A stretch of DNA of 64,000 nucleotides from Brachycybe producta (lineage: Eukaryota > Arthropoda > Diplopoda > Playtdesmida > Andrognathidae), in assembly GCA_036925085.1 (NCBI GenBank), contig JAUPFP010000068.1:775501-839500 (forward strand), written 5' to 3'. The notes beneath the pieces were generated by a model, which was not told the origin of the DNA, ran no database searches, and saw nothing but the letters and a program-made list of their open reading frames with translations. The position numbers and the translations under genes are program-made. Of this stretch, positions 31,771 to 43,667 are shown in pieces (the first letter of the stretch is position 1; the number at the start of each line of letters is the position of its first letter).

Positions 31771-32799
31771 AAAAAAGATGTGACATGTACCGAGATGTCA
31801 TTGGAGAACTAACTTTTATGGGCCCCAAGGTTCAGCTTGGCACAGGACCCCTCAATAGTGTTAATCTGGGCCTGACGGTGGTGGCACGGCTTGGTAGGAA
31901 CTCTCTGTATGTACACCACTATTAGCTAGCCTCCACTACCAACACCTCCTCGTCGGTCACGATGAAATCGGCCAAATGAGTGACACACACAGACAGACTA
32001 ATGACCATAACCATTGTACACAGATGTCATCCAAATTGAGCCTCATTTCAAACAAAAGAGAAACTCAAAAAGTTATAACATCAAAAAAAAAAAGCCAAAA
32101 ATTGTTGAGAAGCAACAAACAAAAAGAAAAGAGAAATAAAAAACACATGTAGAGAGGTCCTTGAAACGCATATATACAATACACCAACCCCTCAAAAAGC
32201 AATTGTTTTCAAACATAACAATAGGTGGTTGGTTGTTGTTTGGTTGGTTGGTGGTTGTTGTAGTGGTGGCATTGCGCGCGTCATTAGTAACACCCGTTGT
32301 TGTGTCATGAGCCACATAGACACACAACACACGCGGTCGTAATATAACAGAAAACTTAAGAAACCAACAACAAAAGATTATTAATTGGTTTCTTGTCCTT
32401 GTGTTTTGTAGGGAGAAAAACAATACACACAAACATCAGGAACAATTAAGAAGAAGAAAGAGAAAAAAACGAAAACGATTTCATGTTTAAAGGTGTCAAC
32501 ACATGTGTCTTTTTATTTTCTTTTATGTCAAGTTTCTTGTGTTTTTGCAAATAACAACCAAAAAAAGGGCTTCAGATACACATCTCATCCACATTTAAAA
32601 GTGTCAAGATGGGTTTGCATTAAGGTCTGGAGACTCTCTCTGGACACACATGCCAGGGGCGGAGGAAAGAGCCCCGGGGGGGGGGGGGAACGTCCATGCT
32701 CCGGAACTGTTTCAGCTCGGTAATCTGGAAACCACATTTGTCTGAGAAAACACCCGATGAGCTTTCATTCTGCTTCGAGATCTTCACGTGGCACGATGA
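31771..32799. other. No gene recognised
   Basis: GGTTGGT/GTTG-rich DNA near 32,222-32,270 and a G-run near 32,676. The frames at 32,073-32,432 and 32,493-32,817 have no recognisable domain. Confidence 0.45.
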
Positions 32800-33395
32800 A
32801 GAGGCTACACGTCGCAAAAATTTCTTTGAAAAATCTCCGCAAAGAGCGCTAGCATCGTTTTTCTATTTAGCCCCTAGACCTAATGTTAAAGACAAAATGT
32901 TAATTTTTTAAAAAAATTAAAATACACAGTCGCGGCGGCAACATGTTTATTTTTCATATTTTAAGTTGTCCAATATTAAGTTTTCAAAGTGCAATGTGCA
33001 CCTTAAATATATGCTGATCGAGTGATAGAATGACAATAAATTGGAAAGTGCGGTTCTATTTTTAAAAAGTATTTCAAAATGGCGAATTTCTAACTCTTAT
33101 GTTAAACTCCATTGAATAAACTCAAATATGAAAAAACGTCCATTAAAATGTTGGTAAAAATACGTAAAAATAATTTTAAAAAACCACAATTAAACCACAA
33201 TAAAGCCAACACATTGGCGCACGTGCTGATTTTTTGTGGTTTTTTTTAAAATTATTTTTAAGTATTTTTACGAGCATTTATTTCAATGGATGTTTTTTTG
33301 CTTAGAAGCGCGTACTCAATGGAGTTTAACATAAGAGTTAGAAATTCGCGATTTTGAAATAATTTTTTAAAAATATAACCACACTTATCAAGCGT
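32800..33395. mobile_element. Large foldback element, family H copy 1
   Basis: Contains AATCTCCGCAAAGAGCGCTA, CGGCGGCAACATGTTTATTT, TATGCTGATCGAGTGATAGA and, at the centre, CCAACACATTGGCGCACGTG. The right arm repeats the left arm's ACTCTTATGTTAAACTCCAT inverted as ATGGAGTTTAACATAAGAGT. The right outer end is truncated. Confidence 0.75.
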
Positions 33396-34097
33396 TAAGC
33401 CGAACATTCCCTTTCTGTGGCTTTAAAACGTTTCTAGCTGCATGATGAATGCAAATAAGGCTTAAAGAACACGGGGCTCAATACTCAAAACTGACCCTCC
33501 CCTCCAAAAAAAAAATCTCTTCAATTCAAACAAATCTAATCTTTGGCGCCCAAAATCAAAATGATAATCAAAAGAGATCCAGTCAATGTCTAAAACTAAT
33601 CGAATTAAATCTAAGGGGGAGATGAAATTGAGAGTGAGGGTGGACGAAACGAGGGAGAAGAAGAGAATTGGGAGAAGGATGGAGGAGGCTTCCGAAAGGA
33701 GACGCAACTTCGAAATGAGGTGGAGAAGGAGGAGGAGAGAAGGATTAAAATGAAGTCTAGACTCCATTAAATGATACCTTACTCACCCCACCCCATCTGA
33801 CTGATGGGATGGATGCTAAGGACGTCATTAGTGACCTTTTTTTTGTACACAAATTGGCATCCTCCTTAAAAAACGGATCACCAAACTAGAGCTCGTGAGC
33901 CACAATTGGATCTCCACATTGAGAAATGTGTAAAACCCCAATAAACAGTGCTCATCTAGTGAAATATTTCTGAAACCCTTTTTTGATAAAGCATTAAATG
34001 GCGATCTCATTGGCAACATTTAAAGCAAGATTAACAGCAATGTGTCTCTTGAATTAATTTCAATTGTCAATGTGATAATTGCAAAGACTTAAAAAGG
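33396..34097. other. No gene; purine-rich tract
   Basis: GGAGAAGGAGG-type purines at about 33,615-33,745. The minus-strand frame over it reflects composition. Confidence 0.5.
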
Positions 34098-34367
34098 TTT
34101 CTTGCAGAAAACGCTGATCTTCGTTTTTTTTTGTTGCAATAAACTATGCAAGATTCACTGCAATATTTAATTTATTTCTTGCACGGAATCTTGCTGTAAA
34201 AATAGCCATTATGATAATTGCTTTTGAGCAAATTCACAATTTTTTGTGTCCCTTCGTAAATTCGATGAGTATTGCCGTAAAGTTTTCATGCAAGAAATGA
34301 GTCAAATATTGCTCTGAATCTTGCAAAATTTCGTGCAAAAAAAAATGACGATCAGCGTTTCTTGTAG
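34098..34367. mobile_element. Imperfect foldback element
   Basis: TTTCTTGCAGAAAACGCTGA near the left end pairs with GATCAGCGTTTCTTGTAGG at the right; inner words TTGCAAGATTC / GAATCTTGCAAAAT also pair. TCTTGCAAAATTTC-like motifs repeat. Ends are approximate. Confidence 0.55.
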
Positions 34368-34991
34368 GTGCTGCATGGTGGTGGGTCATCTCCGCCTCAG
34401 ACCTCATATCGAGGACTATACTGTCCAACTTCCAGTCACACTTTTGCATCCAGTGACTTCAATAATTGCATCAAAATCTGCAAACCACCAACGTTGGTGG
34501 AGGCACAGAAATGCGTTTTCCTATACTATTACCTGCACTACGTCTCTTTTTCGGATGAGTGATGCACAGATGGGTGATGCACAACACTGTTTGCTAACTT
34601 TGTTTAGAAGTAGTGTGCCACTTCCGGAGAAAGACTTGCATCTCTTACAACTAACAAAGCAGTTAACCTATTGGTGATAACTGATCAACGATGATGAAAA
34701 CACTTCCCTTCCTCCAAACCCCCCCCCCCCCTCATCCCCCCCCCTGTTTCTGAGTTGTAACAAGACAACTTTTTTTTACTGTTCTGGTCTCAGACAAAAA
34801 AAAGGTGGCCAATGGTCAAGCTCTAAAAGCAATACTGCGTAAAATGGTAACTGTTTTTCCACTTGGCTTAAGTCTTTAGGATTAAATGCCATTCGCAATC
34901 ACGGTCACCGACGATTCTAGTTGCTATTGAACGGCTTCATTCTTCCCAATAAACAACAAAGACAAACAAACAAGAGTTACCCCCTCCCCCA

Positions 34992-35023
<32 letters not shown>

Positions 35024-36224
35024 CACTCACACAGAGACTATTACTTACACGGGGAGGTAAACAAACCCTCGAGAATGGAAAGTGAGAGAGTTCAGAAGTA
35101 GGAGGAGAGAACAAAAAAAAAATAAAGACAAGAAAAAAGAAACGAGGGAAAAAGTCTTAGCATGTCAAGCAGACATCTCTTATTGGTATAAAGAAAGGAT
35201 AAGAAAAAAACAAATCGATCCTCTTGGTTTATTTTTTCTTCCCTATGTTTCTATACATGTCTACTTTGCAGTCAAAGTGGAAAAACCAGTCATTCTACAG
35301 AATCACTAGTCAATCCACAAAAACCTACCGATTTCTTACAAACTTAGATATATTAGTCAAAGTTCCAAATGCCTACAACCATATACAGTATTACAGACAC
35401 GGAACTTCTTTCAGGCAATGCATACATTGTCTAAAATACAAGTAATTATAACATATCTCTATTTGCTAATTGAGATTTTTTTCGGCACATTTTGCCTAGT
35501 CTTTGTACAAAATAACTGATTTTTCACTTTGGCATCAGTATGAATAAAAAAAAAAGCCTGAAGTAGAACATTTCTGCGCTTAAATAAGAGCGAGCGAGAG
35601 CCAAATGTGCACATTTTCGCTAAATCAAACCCAAACTTGTAACAAAAACACTTCTTCTTTACCTAAGATATTTTTTTTTCTTCCTCATTTTCTTTTTCTG
35701 AGGAGGTTGAGGCTTTTTTTTTTTGGTCTTTAGTTTGTATTGGATATGTGTGTGTGTATATACGTGTGTCTGAATATGTTGCTGTTATAATAAAACTAAG
35801 TAAACACAGACACAAACAAGAACAAAAAAGAAGATCAAGAAACAAGAGGAACTTTTGAAAAGTGGATCCTCAGTAAGTGACACATCAAGTGGCACCACAC
35901 TTCGATAACTGATTTTTTTCAAAATAAAAAAAAACAGCTGCAAAGTGTCTGCGTGCGCGTTGTGTGTCTGTGTGTGGCTCAAATAGTCATTTTTTTAGGT
36001 TTATATATAACCGTAAACCAAAAATGTTTTGCCGTTTATTCAATTTGGCGCTTCTTATTCAGGCTGGCATTTGTTCAATTTAAAGATTTCTTTTATTTTG
36101 ACAATTTTTCAATTTGGCGCTAATTTAGCGCCACTTAATAAGTTTTACTTCTTCTAAACGCCTTTTCCTAGAGCTCAACAAAACAGTCTGGCAAACATGG
36201 ATGGCGTTTAGCACTTTATTCTTC
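34368..36224. other. No gene recognised
   Basis: Contains C-runs near 34,720-34,745, a CT tract at 34,993-35,025, and GCCAAA/TTTGGC words at 36,029-36,130 related to the 14,000 repeat. The frame at 34,321-34,677 lacks any recognisable motif and spans a foldback arm. Confidence 0.4.
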
Positions 36225-36228
36225 TTAA

Positions 36229-36808
36229 AGAGACCATATTACCTCCAGATATTTCTTGTCAAAATATTGTCAAGAATTATATTCAACGATGACCCAAAAC
36301 GATTTTTAAAATTTAAAATCGTCATTAATATAATTAAAAAATTAAAAATCAGTTGACTCCATTGTAAATGAACTTTATCAGATAGATGCGCCACCAAACA
36401 ACAGACATTGGCAACAAAACCCCCCAAAGTCTACTCCTCTACTCGAACTCTGATGTGTTACAATCACCAGCGAACATTACAAGTTTCATTTCAAAGTACT
36501 ATGGATTAAATATTTGAATTATTCCCTACATGGAAGGTTGTATTGAGTTGAATATGAATAGGGAATACCTATGTTTCATTAAGGAATTTTGGAAATGTGA
36601 GGTGACAACCTTTGCAAAGAAAATGGCGGAGGCTTTCGTTTTTGGAAATTTAAAATGGCGTCGTTTGGTGACTCAGGAAAAGTGACTTCATTTTAACTTT
36701 TTTATGGTTTTAATGACTTATTTTAAAATTTAAAAATCGTTTTGGCAATCGTTGATTAATTCTTGACAACATTTTGAAAAGAAATTTCTGGAGGTAATAA
36801 TACTCTCT
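36229..36808. mobile_element. TTAA-flanked foldback element, family P copy 1
   Basis: Starts AGAGACCATATTACCTCCAG and ends CTGGAGGTAATAATACTCTCT. TTAA lies at 36,225-36,228 and 36,809-36,812. The inner arms pair AACGATTTTTAAAATTTAAA with TTTAAAATTTAAAAATCGTT. The copy at 22,186 has the same start after TTAA. Confidence 0.82.
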
Positions 36809-36879
36809 TTAAGGCCTTGCACTAGAGCTCAATAAAAAGAACTCCGAAAAAAATATTCCAGGGACACTTTTAGAGGTTA

Positions 36880-36985
36880 AAAGGCTGCATTCTATTTCAA
36901 CTAATTGGTGACGAGTGTAGTTTGCCAAATATGAGGGTTGTAGGCGCCACCTACCTTGCATTTTATGCAAGTATTTTTCTATGGA
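36880..36985 (-). repeat. Fragment of family K, inverted
   Basis: AAAAGGCTGCATTCTATTTC, GACGAGTGTAGTTTGCC and GGCGCCACCTACCTTGCATT are the reverse complement of family K words near 1990-2090 and 5900-5960. Confidence 0.65.
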
Positions 36986-37299
36986 AATACAATATATATA
37001 TATATAAAAAAAACATACAAAGTGGTTTCATAAAACCGGTATTTCATGTTTTAGAAAATAAAAATCGAGTGTAAATTGAAAGAAAAAAAACATCTTCTGC
37101 CCGGAATTTACCTTTTCTGACGTCACATAAATCAAGTAAAAAAACAGCAAAGAAACAAAGTGAACTTACCTATAAAAAAGAAAACAAAAAAGAAACAATG
37201 AACAAAATGAAAACATCAATTTATGTCAATATTTGCATATTTCATTTGTAAAAATGTCAAAATAACAACAACACTTCTTCTAAAGGAAAACGATCACAC

Positions 37300-37516
37300 T
37301 GGCTTAAAAAAGGCCGGGGGGGGGGGGGATGGGGGGAGGGGTTGAAAATTTAAACTTTTTGAAAATTTCTCAACTGGTGAAAAATAGAAGCAACGTGTCC
37401 CCCACCCACCCACCCATTGACTATCATATGCGGAGGCCACGTGTCGTCTATTTTTCACCAGCTGAGAAATTTTCAAAAAGTTTCAAAATTTTCGCCTCAG
37501 TGGAAACAAGGCCTTA
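37300..37516. mobile_element. Foldback MITE, family G copy 1, left end lost
   Basis: Arms CTTTTTGAAAATTTCTCAAC..TGGTGAAAAATAGAA and TCTATTTTTCACCA..GCTGAGAAATTTTCAAAAAG. The right end CAGTGGAAACAAGGCCTTA matches copy 2; the left end is replaced by a G-run. Confidence 0.75.
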
Positions 37517-37743
37517 TGGTAAAAAATAAATGATTCGTTTATACGGCAATTTCGCTTTATAGCCACACTTTCTCGGCACGTACCTCTGTGCCGTAAAGCG
37601 AGGTATTAAGTGTATATTTGCTTCAAAAATCTAACCTTCTAGCCTGCTTAAAAAAACATGCTATGTAGCTGCTTACTAACTAGTCTCCGTGTAACCAGTC
37701 CCAATGAGAATAGTTGACTTAATATTTAAAATGCCCAGCCTAA

Positions 37744-38230
37744 AGCCCGTTATACACCTACAATTATTTCTTAAATAAATGTATAAATTAATTTATAAAT
37801 GTGACATTGCATGTGTATAACGACGTGAATGTTAAATTATTTCTTCAAAAGTTGCATTAATTTAGAAGATGTTCTATTTTTCTTAAATGATCACACATCT
37901 ACTAGAGCGCTTTTTCAGGGTCAGCATCATTCTTATGTAATTTGCAAAGCTATATACGATGCGCTCTGCAACCTATTTAGCACACCTCTCCCCATCAATT
38001 CTCTTGTCTAGAAGGTCACAAGGTTAGCTATACGATAAACTGTCACACTGCGCACTGTTCTGCGCACATTATATAAGTAAAAATGTTCGAATACTTTTAC
38101 AAGTGTATAACCGCCGATTGGCACTTATAAATTAATTTATACATTTTATGTACGAAATCATTCATGAAAACATTCATCATTTAATTGACACAAAAATGCA
38201 AGTAAAAATTGTAGGTGTATAACGCGGGCT
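37744..38230. mobile_element. Foldback element, family F copy 2
   Basis: Ends AGCCCGTTATACACCTACAA and TTGTAGGTGTATAACGCGGGCT. Flanks CTAA and TTAC are at best a decayed TTAA. The interior ACTGTTCTGCGCACAT and TAAATTAATTTATA words match copy 1 in reverse orientation. Confidence 0.8.
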
Positions 38231-38233
38231 TTA

Positions 38234-39084
38234 CAAAAGATAAACATAAAGGCGTATACAATCTTCATTCCGTAACTCGACTACACTGCATATCATACAA
38301 GCTGTAAGTGATTGCCTACTTTCAATGCTGCCCCCGCTCTTCTCTCGGATTTAAAGAAACTAAAAAAAAAATTTTCATTGAATGAAAAAAAAAAAAACAA
38401 TAGAAAAAAGAAACAAAACAAAAACACTGGGGACAGCTTAGTATTTTGTCTCTAGTATTTTTTTTCCTTCTCTTTTCTTGCTTTTTTTTGTTTGTAATTT
38501 TGCTTATAACTCAAGATGTTTAGAGTAACAATAACAACAACAAAAACCCTAACACTGAAATGAAATGAAGAAAAAAAAAAACCTCGAAGTCACTCAAAGA
38601 GCAATGGAGAAAGAAAGAAAGAACAAAAACCGCCAACAAAAAAAATAAAGTAGACCGAAAAACAAAATTCTCTTTTGACGTTACGATCTCTCTCTCTCTC
38701 TCTCTCTCTCTCGTAATCCTCCTCAGAAACCACTAGTTATCCCAGACAGAGCTCATGTCAAACCTACGTGTTTAGAATGTTCGCAATCAACTTCTCCCTC
38801 CCCCCCCCCCCCCCCCCCCCACGGCCCAAAAAAAAGAAGGAAGAAATGTTATGTCAAGAAAACAACTTCTATTGTTATATTAAGTGAAAGTCTTTAAAAA
38901 AAAAGTCAAAACAAAAAAAAAATGTTTGTCATCTTAACAAAAAATATAACCTTCAAATAATTTCACGAACAAGTGAATTTTTCTTACAAAAAAATGTAAA
39001 AAAAGGCATTTTTATCCGATATTTTTTTCAATTTATGTTCGGCTTATATACTGTAGATACTCATTTTGCTCTTTTCTCCCACCT
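38234..39084. other. No gene; simple repeats
   Basis: CT tract at about 38,687-38,713, C-run at about 38,800-38,821, and many A-runs. Confidence 0.5.
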
Positions 39085-39118
39085 TAGGGCGCCACTGTAG
39101 TGGCTAATGCAAATCCGC

Positions 39119-39318
39119 ACAGGCAATTAGAAATCGGGACGCGCAGAAGTTGGCTCCGCCCTTTTTATGACGACCGACAACTTCTAATTGGTTGGTTATG
39201 TAGTCTGACGTCACATGCTCCGCCCCTGTTCAACGTCGAACCACACAACAAACCAATTAGAAGTTGCAGGTCGTCATAAAAGGGGCGGAGCCAACTTATG
39301 TTCTTCCCGATTTCTACG
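39119..39318. mobile_element. Foldback MITE, family A copy 7, right terminus lost
   Basis: Starts ACAGGCAATTAG. The right arm runs through GGGCGGAGCCAACTT and CCCGATTTCTA, but the last dozen bases are replaced by CGCATTTCTACGCG. TGACGTCA at 39,206-39,213. It sits in family O-related DNA (GGCGCCACTGTAGTGGCTAA before it). Confidence 0.85.
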
Positions 39319-39329
39319 CATTTCTACGC

Positions 39330-39710
39330 GATTTGAACGCAAAAACGAAAAAAAAAAAAAATTCAAATTGTTTTCAAAACTAGAAATGGTTAAAAAAATC
39401 ATGCTAAAAGTTGTTTTCATGGTAATAAATTAAAAAATATTTTATCGTTCAGTTTGAAAATGACCCGGTTTTCGGATTTGTTTATGAAAAAAAAAAAACT
39501 ATTTTCGGGCCTTTTTTTAAACATGTCATAAAAAGTTTATTTTTAAAGATATCATCATCGAAAAAAAAACTTTTAGCATAATCACCAACTATTCTAGTTC
39601 CTATAACACTTTTGAACTTTTCTCCTGAAAAACGTTCGCTTCAAAAATATAAATTTTCAAAAAACCGCAAGTTAAAGTGGGAAGGGACCCTCGTATAGCA
39701 CAATAATAGC
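39330..39710. mobile_element. Family O-related foldback repeat
   Basis: AACTAGAAATGG, TTTTTAAACATGTCATAAAA, AAAGATATCATCATCGAAAA and CACCAACTATTCTAGTTCC correspond to family O words near 19,740-19,950. Confidence 0.6.
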
Positions 39711-39724
39711 CAGTACTGCAGGCA

Positions 39725-39921
39725 ACACGCATCTGTAGACAGCTTCAGAATTTCTTTGGTTCCGCCCTTTTTTGCGCGTCAGATCAAATATAATCAATTA
39801 GAAATAAAAAGGGGGCGGGGCATGTGACATTAGACCCAGTAACAAACCAGTTAGAAATTGATGACGCTCATAAAAGGGTGGAGACAAAAAAAAATTCTGA
39901 AGCTGTCTACAGATGCCCTGT
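39725..39921. mobile_element. Foldback MITE, family B copy 2
   Basis: The most complete family B copy: ACACGCATCTGTAGACAGC at the left and AGCTGTCTACAGATGCCCTGT at the right. CTGCAGGCA (39,716-39,724) and CTGCAGGCG (39,922-39,930) flank it, 8 of 9 matching, so it makes the same 9-bp duplication as family A. Confidence 0.85.
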
Positions 39922-40103
39922 CTGCAGGCGCGTCATCTGGGAGGACAAAGACAAATTAAATACTTATAAAGCCACCTTAAAGCTCCAGGCTAGAGCCCTG
40001 TCGTCAGAACTCCCCCCACCCCTTGTAGGGACCGTGCTGCACAGAATAAACAAATAGTTCAAAAATCAGCTGTTAAAAAAAATTCTCATACGAATTAGAT
40101 TAA

Positions 40104-40508
40104 AGCCCCGTTTTCACGATAGTTGCTGTCATAAGAGCAGCAACTATCGCGAGAACTATCATCGTTCAGACCACATGATAGTCACTTTCACACTGTTGCA
40201 ATAGCACTATCTCAACTATCTCGTTTAACTAGATAGTTGATAGTACTGTCGCAAAATTAAATAGTTGTTGAGTGACCGCTTGTAGGGAAAAATATCCACT
40301 TTGTAGGGAAATTTGGCTTCTGAACGGAGAGTCAACACTGTTGTTGACTCAATGATATCTATGAAGTAGACGTCACACTGTCACATGTGAGAGAACTATC
40401 ACGTTACTTCAAGACATGTAGACAGTTGCTAACGTGAGAGTGAACTATCGCAACTTTCATGACAGCCTACTCTAACGATAGAACTATCGCCACCGTGAAA
40501 ACGAGGCT
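40104..40508. mobile_element. TTAA-flanked foldback MITE, family E copy 2
   Basis: Ends AGCCCCGTTTTCACGATAG and CACCGTGAAAACGAGGCT. TTAA precedes it and TTAC follows. Colinear with copy 1 at 26,097. Confidence 0.8.
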
Positions 40509-40513
40509 TTACT

Positions 40514-41891
40514 TCCAAGTACTCAAGACAAAAAATTCTCATAGAAAAATCATTGCCATTCAAAAAAAAAAAAAGTCCAACAGAAAACTTTTTTATATCA
40601 ATGCATAATAGTAATAATAATGGCGGCCATTTTCTTTGAAATGTTGAGTGCCCCCTCCCCCAACACATATAACATACAAAATTTCTCATTATATTATAAA
40701 AATACTACGAATATTTCAACTTTCAAAAAAAAAAAAATAACCACCCCATCCCACCTCTTAGAAGACCCTTATCTACATTGGATATAATGATGATAATGTC
40801 TCAGCATGTTGTCCAGAGAAAGAAAAAAAGGAAACAGGAGGAGGAGGAGGACCTCTAAAAAGACCCCATATTTCTTCTCTTCTCTCTGAAAATGGAATAG
40901 GGGGAAGGAGATGGGCTAAGGGACAAAATGGGAAAATAAGGAAAGAGGGGGGATATACCATCACCCTCCAGGGCTTCCTTCCAACTGAACTGAATGAAGA
41001 GAAGAAAAAAACCGGAGGGGTTTAAGGAGGAGGAGTACAAGAGATAGAAAAGAATGAATAACTATCTTTTTTTTGCTTCTTGTGAAGAAGTACTTCTGTC
41101 CCAATGGTTCCATAAATAAAAATGAGTACATTGTTAAGATGCTGACGACATTTTACAACTTATTTCAATGGGGGGGGGGGAAGAAGAGAGAAAAAAAAAG
41201 GGAGGTTGAGAGAGGGGGGAGTGGGTGGGGAAAAAAGAAGTAAAAACTTCAAAGAAAAATGTATTCATACAAAGTGTGTGAACAAAGTATTAAAAAAAAA
41301 ACATAAGTAGCACCACAGGGTGGCGCCACAATCTCGCCCAATCTCAGGATAATACATTTTTTTTGTCATATCAGCTTTTTTCTTTCTTCCTTCAACCCTC
41401 CTCCTCAACACTTATAACTTGAATTTCAATGATATTTCTTGAAGAAAAGAAAAAAAAAAGTTTTATCTTTCAATAACATAAGAACGCGATAACGGCAAAA
41501 AAAATGGGATATCAAAAGTCAGATATGGACATCGTAGAAGTTTCTTCTGATATTTTGAAATAAATATTAGAAAACTTTTTTTTTCTTTCCTGGAGAATGG
41601 GGAGAAAAAAGGGGGAAAAACCCCTATGCAGATGGATGCATTGACTTTTGAATGATAACCTCTTAGACAAAAATCACTAACAACAAAAATGCCTACAAAA
41701 ATGATAAAACCAGGAAATATACACGCAGGTAGTTCAACTCCTGTTTTCGATGAAAAAACGTCACTGTTAACGCGAGCTTTAAATGTATACCCTCTCTCTC
41801 TCTCTCTCTCTTCAGGGACTCTACTCATTCCTCTTACCTACCAATACAGTGGGTGCTATATTTTGATGAACGATGGAACGGGTCGGAACAG
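40514..41891. other. No gene; low-complexity DNA
   Basis: Purine-rich tracts at 40,825-40,860 and 41,170-41,225, and a CT tract near 41,793-41,813. Frames over 40,429-41,040 and 41,463-41,943 show no family signature. Confidence 0.45.
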
Positions 41892-42101
41892 ACAGTCAAT
41901 TAGAAAACGGGATGAACAGAAGTTGGCTCCGCCCTTTTTATGACAAACGGCAACTTCTAATTGGTTGTTTATGTAATGTGACGTTGAAAAGGGCGGAGCA
42001 TGTGACGTCAGAATGACTACATAACCAACCAATTAGAAGTTGCTGGTCGTCATAAAAAGGGCGGAGTCAACTTCTGCTCGTCCCGTTTTCTAATTGCCTG
42101 T
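41892..42101. mobile_element. Foldback MITE, family A copy 8
   Basis: Starts ACAGTCAATTAG and ends CTAATTGCCTGT. Flanked by TCGGAACAG (41,883-41,891) and TCAGAACAG (42,102-42,110), 8 of 9 matching. TGACGTCA at 42,003-42,010. Confidence 0.9.
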
Positions 42102-42121
42102 TCAGAACAGTCGAAAGGTTA

Positions 42122-42545
42122 GATTTAAGAGGCTACATCGCAAAATGACTTCGAAAAATCTCCGCAATAAGCCCTAGCATCGTTTTTCTATTGAGCCCAT
42201 AGACCCAATGTTAAAGAAAAAATGTTAATTTTTAAAATACACAACAGTCGCGGCGGCAATATGTTTATTTTTCATATTTAAACTTGTCCAATTTTGATGG
42301 TTCAAAGTGCAATGTGCACCTTAGATATATGCTGATCGAGTGATAGAATGACAACAAATTGGAAAGTGTGGTTCTATTTTTAAAAACTATTTCAAAATCG
42401 CAAATTTCTAACTCTTTATATTAAACTAAATTGAGTACGTGCTCTAAAGACAAACATCCATTAAAATGTTGGTAAAATAATTTTAAAACACTAGAAAAAA
42501 ATCAGCACGTGCGCAATTAATGTGTTGGCTTCACAGTGGTTTAAT
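42122..42545. mobile_element. Large foldback element, family H copy 2, left half
   Basis: Colinear with the left half of copy 1 (GAGGCTACATCGCAAAAT, CGGCGGCAATATGTTTATTT, TATGCTGATCGAGTGATAGA) up to the centre, TGTGTTGGCTTCACAGTGG. The returning arm is absent. Confidence 0.75.
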
Positions 42546-42639
42546 TATGTTTAAGTTAAAACAAGAAAATTAAACAAAAAAACGTGCTTTTTTGTGATAC
42601 TCGCTTTTATAAAAAAAAAAGGTCTAAAAAATAAAACAA

Positions 42640-42735
42640 GATGTAATCGTGTCTTGTGTTGTTGGTGTTATTGGGTTAGTGTCTTCAGCCCATTGGTCAT
42701 TGGTTCAATCCCGGTGCAGTTGGAATTGTGTTTTC
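42640..42735 (+). other. Possible tRNA-like remnant
   Basis: GGTTCAATCCCGGTGCA at about 42,702 fits a tRNA B box and T-loop. TTATTGGGTTAGTG some 30 bases upstream is a poor A box. No acceptor stem could be folded, so this may be a decayed tRNA or tRNA-derived SINE head, or chance. Confidence 0.2.
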
Positions 42736-43279
42736 AAATATATTTAAGAAGGTGGACAAAACAAACAAATTATGAAAAAATGAAAGTGAGTAAAAAAAAA
42801 ACTGCTGCAACTTTCTGAAAAGTTACTTGAATCCGAATAATTATTAAAAAGCACTCACATTGAATATTATGTAACGAATTCACCGTTTGGAATTCGTCCG
42901 TTTTTGTAAACACCCTGTAATCAAGTTGTATCGATGAAAGGTTCTCACCTCATGCTTGGGGGTGGCCGGGAGGTCATTACGACGATGACTCCCTGCCCTC
43001 CAAGATGAGAAGAATAGCCCAAAAGTACTACATCGATGGTTAATAGGATAGATCCTAGAAGAACCATCGATGCAGAACTTTTGGACGTGAGAATCTTTAC
43101 AAATTGTTAATAGGAGGATGATCGTACATCCTTCTGTATTGTTATAATTTATACATCTTATAGATGTTTTCGTTTTCTTGTCAAGTGATAGTTCACTTCT
43201 AGGTCCGAGTGTGTCCAAGAGACTTGGACACACCTGGAGCCTTTGTTATCATAATCAGATGTTTGTATTGTATTTTGAG

Positions 43280-43287
43280 TATAAATA
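43280..43287 (+). promoter_or_regulatory. Retrotransposon TATA box
   Basis: TATAAATA in the 5' LTR, with the same motif in the 3' LTR at 53,930-53,937. Transcription would start near 43,310, about 360 bases before gag. AGATCGGA/AGATCAGG words just downstream lie in the predicted R region. Confidence 0.7.
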
Positions 43288-43401
43288 CAAGAGGTTGTAG
43301 ATTGAGAGGACAGATCGGATAGATCAGGCAGATCGGACAGACCGTCTTTATGCTTAAGACCGATGCGATATCTCTCAATCTACAGGACTCTCTGTTTATT
43401 G

Positions 43402-43407
43402 AATAAA
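43402..43407 (+). terminator. Polyadenylation signal in the LTR
   Basis: AATAAA about 115 bases after the TATA box; its 3' LTR counterpart (54,052-54,057) is the one expected to be used. The spacing gives an R region of about 110-120 bases. Confidence 0.65.
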
Positions 43408-43667
43408 AGAGCATTTTCATCATACGAATTCAATGTGTGGACTCAGTCATTTTATGGGAGTGGGACTTAGAATTATAGCCGCCACGTAGCCGATGTTTCC
43501 ACCGGACAACGAAGTCTCCAGCAGCCGAGTGTAAGACGACATCTCTACAATATTCTCTACCACAGGTCTCCTGAGGTACCGACCCTTGTGTCCCTGGTGG
43601 TTAAGTAGCAACACAGGAGCCAATAGACCGAAAGACTTAATCATCAACATCCACTCGACACTTCTAG

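Noticed and set aside
42880-43650. Three minus-strand frames in the 5' LTR, duplicated at 53,530-54,300
   Set aside because: They recur because the LTRs are duplicated; no coding signature, and antisense to the element's transcript.
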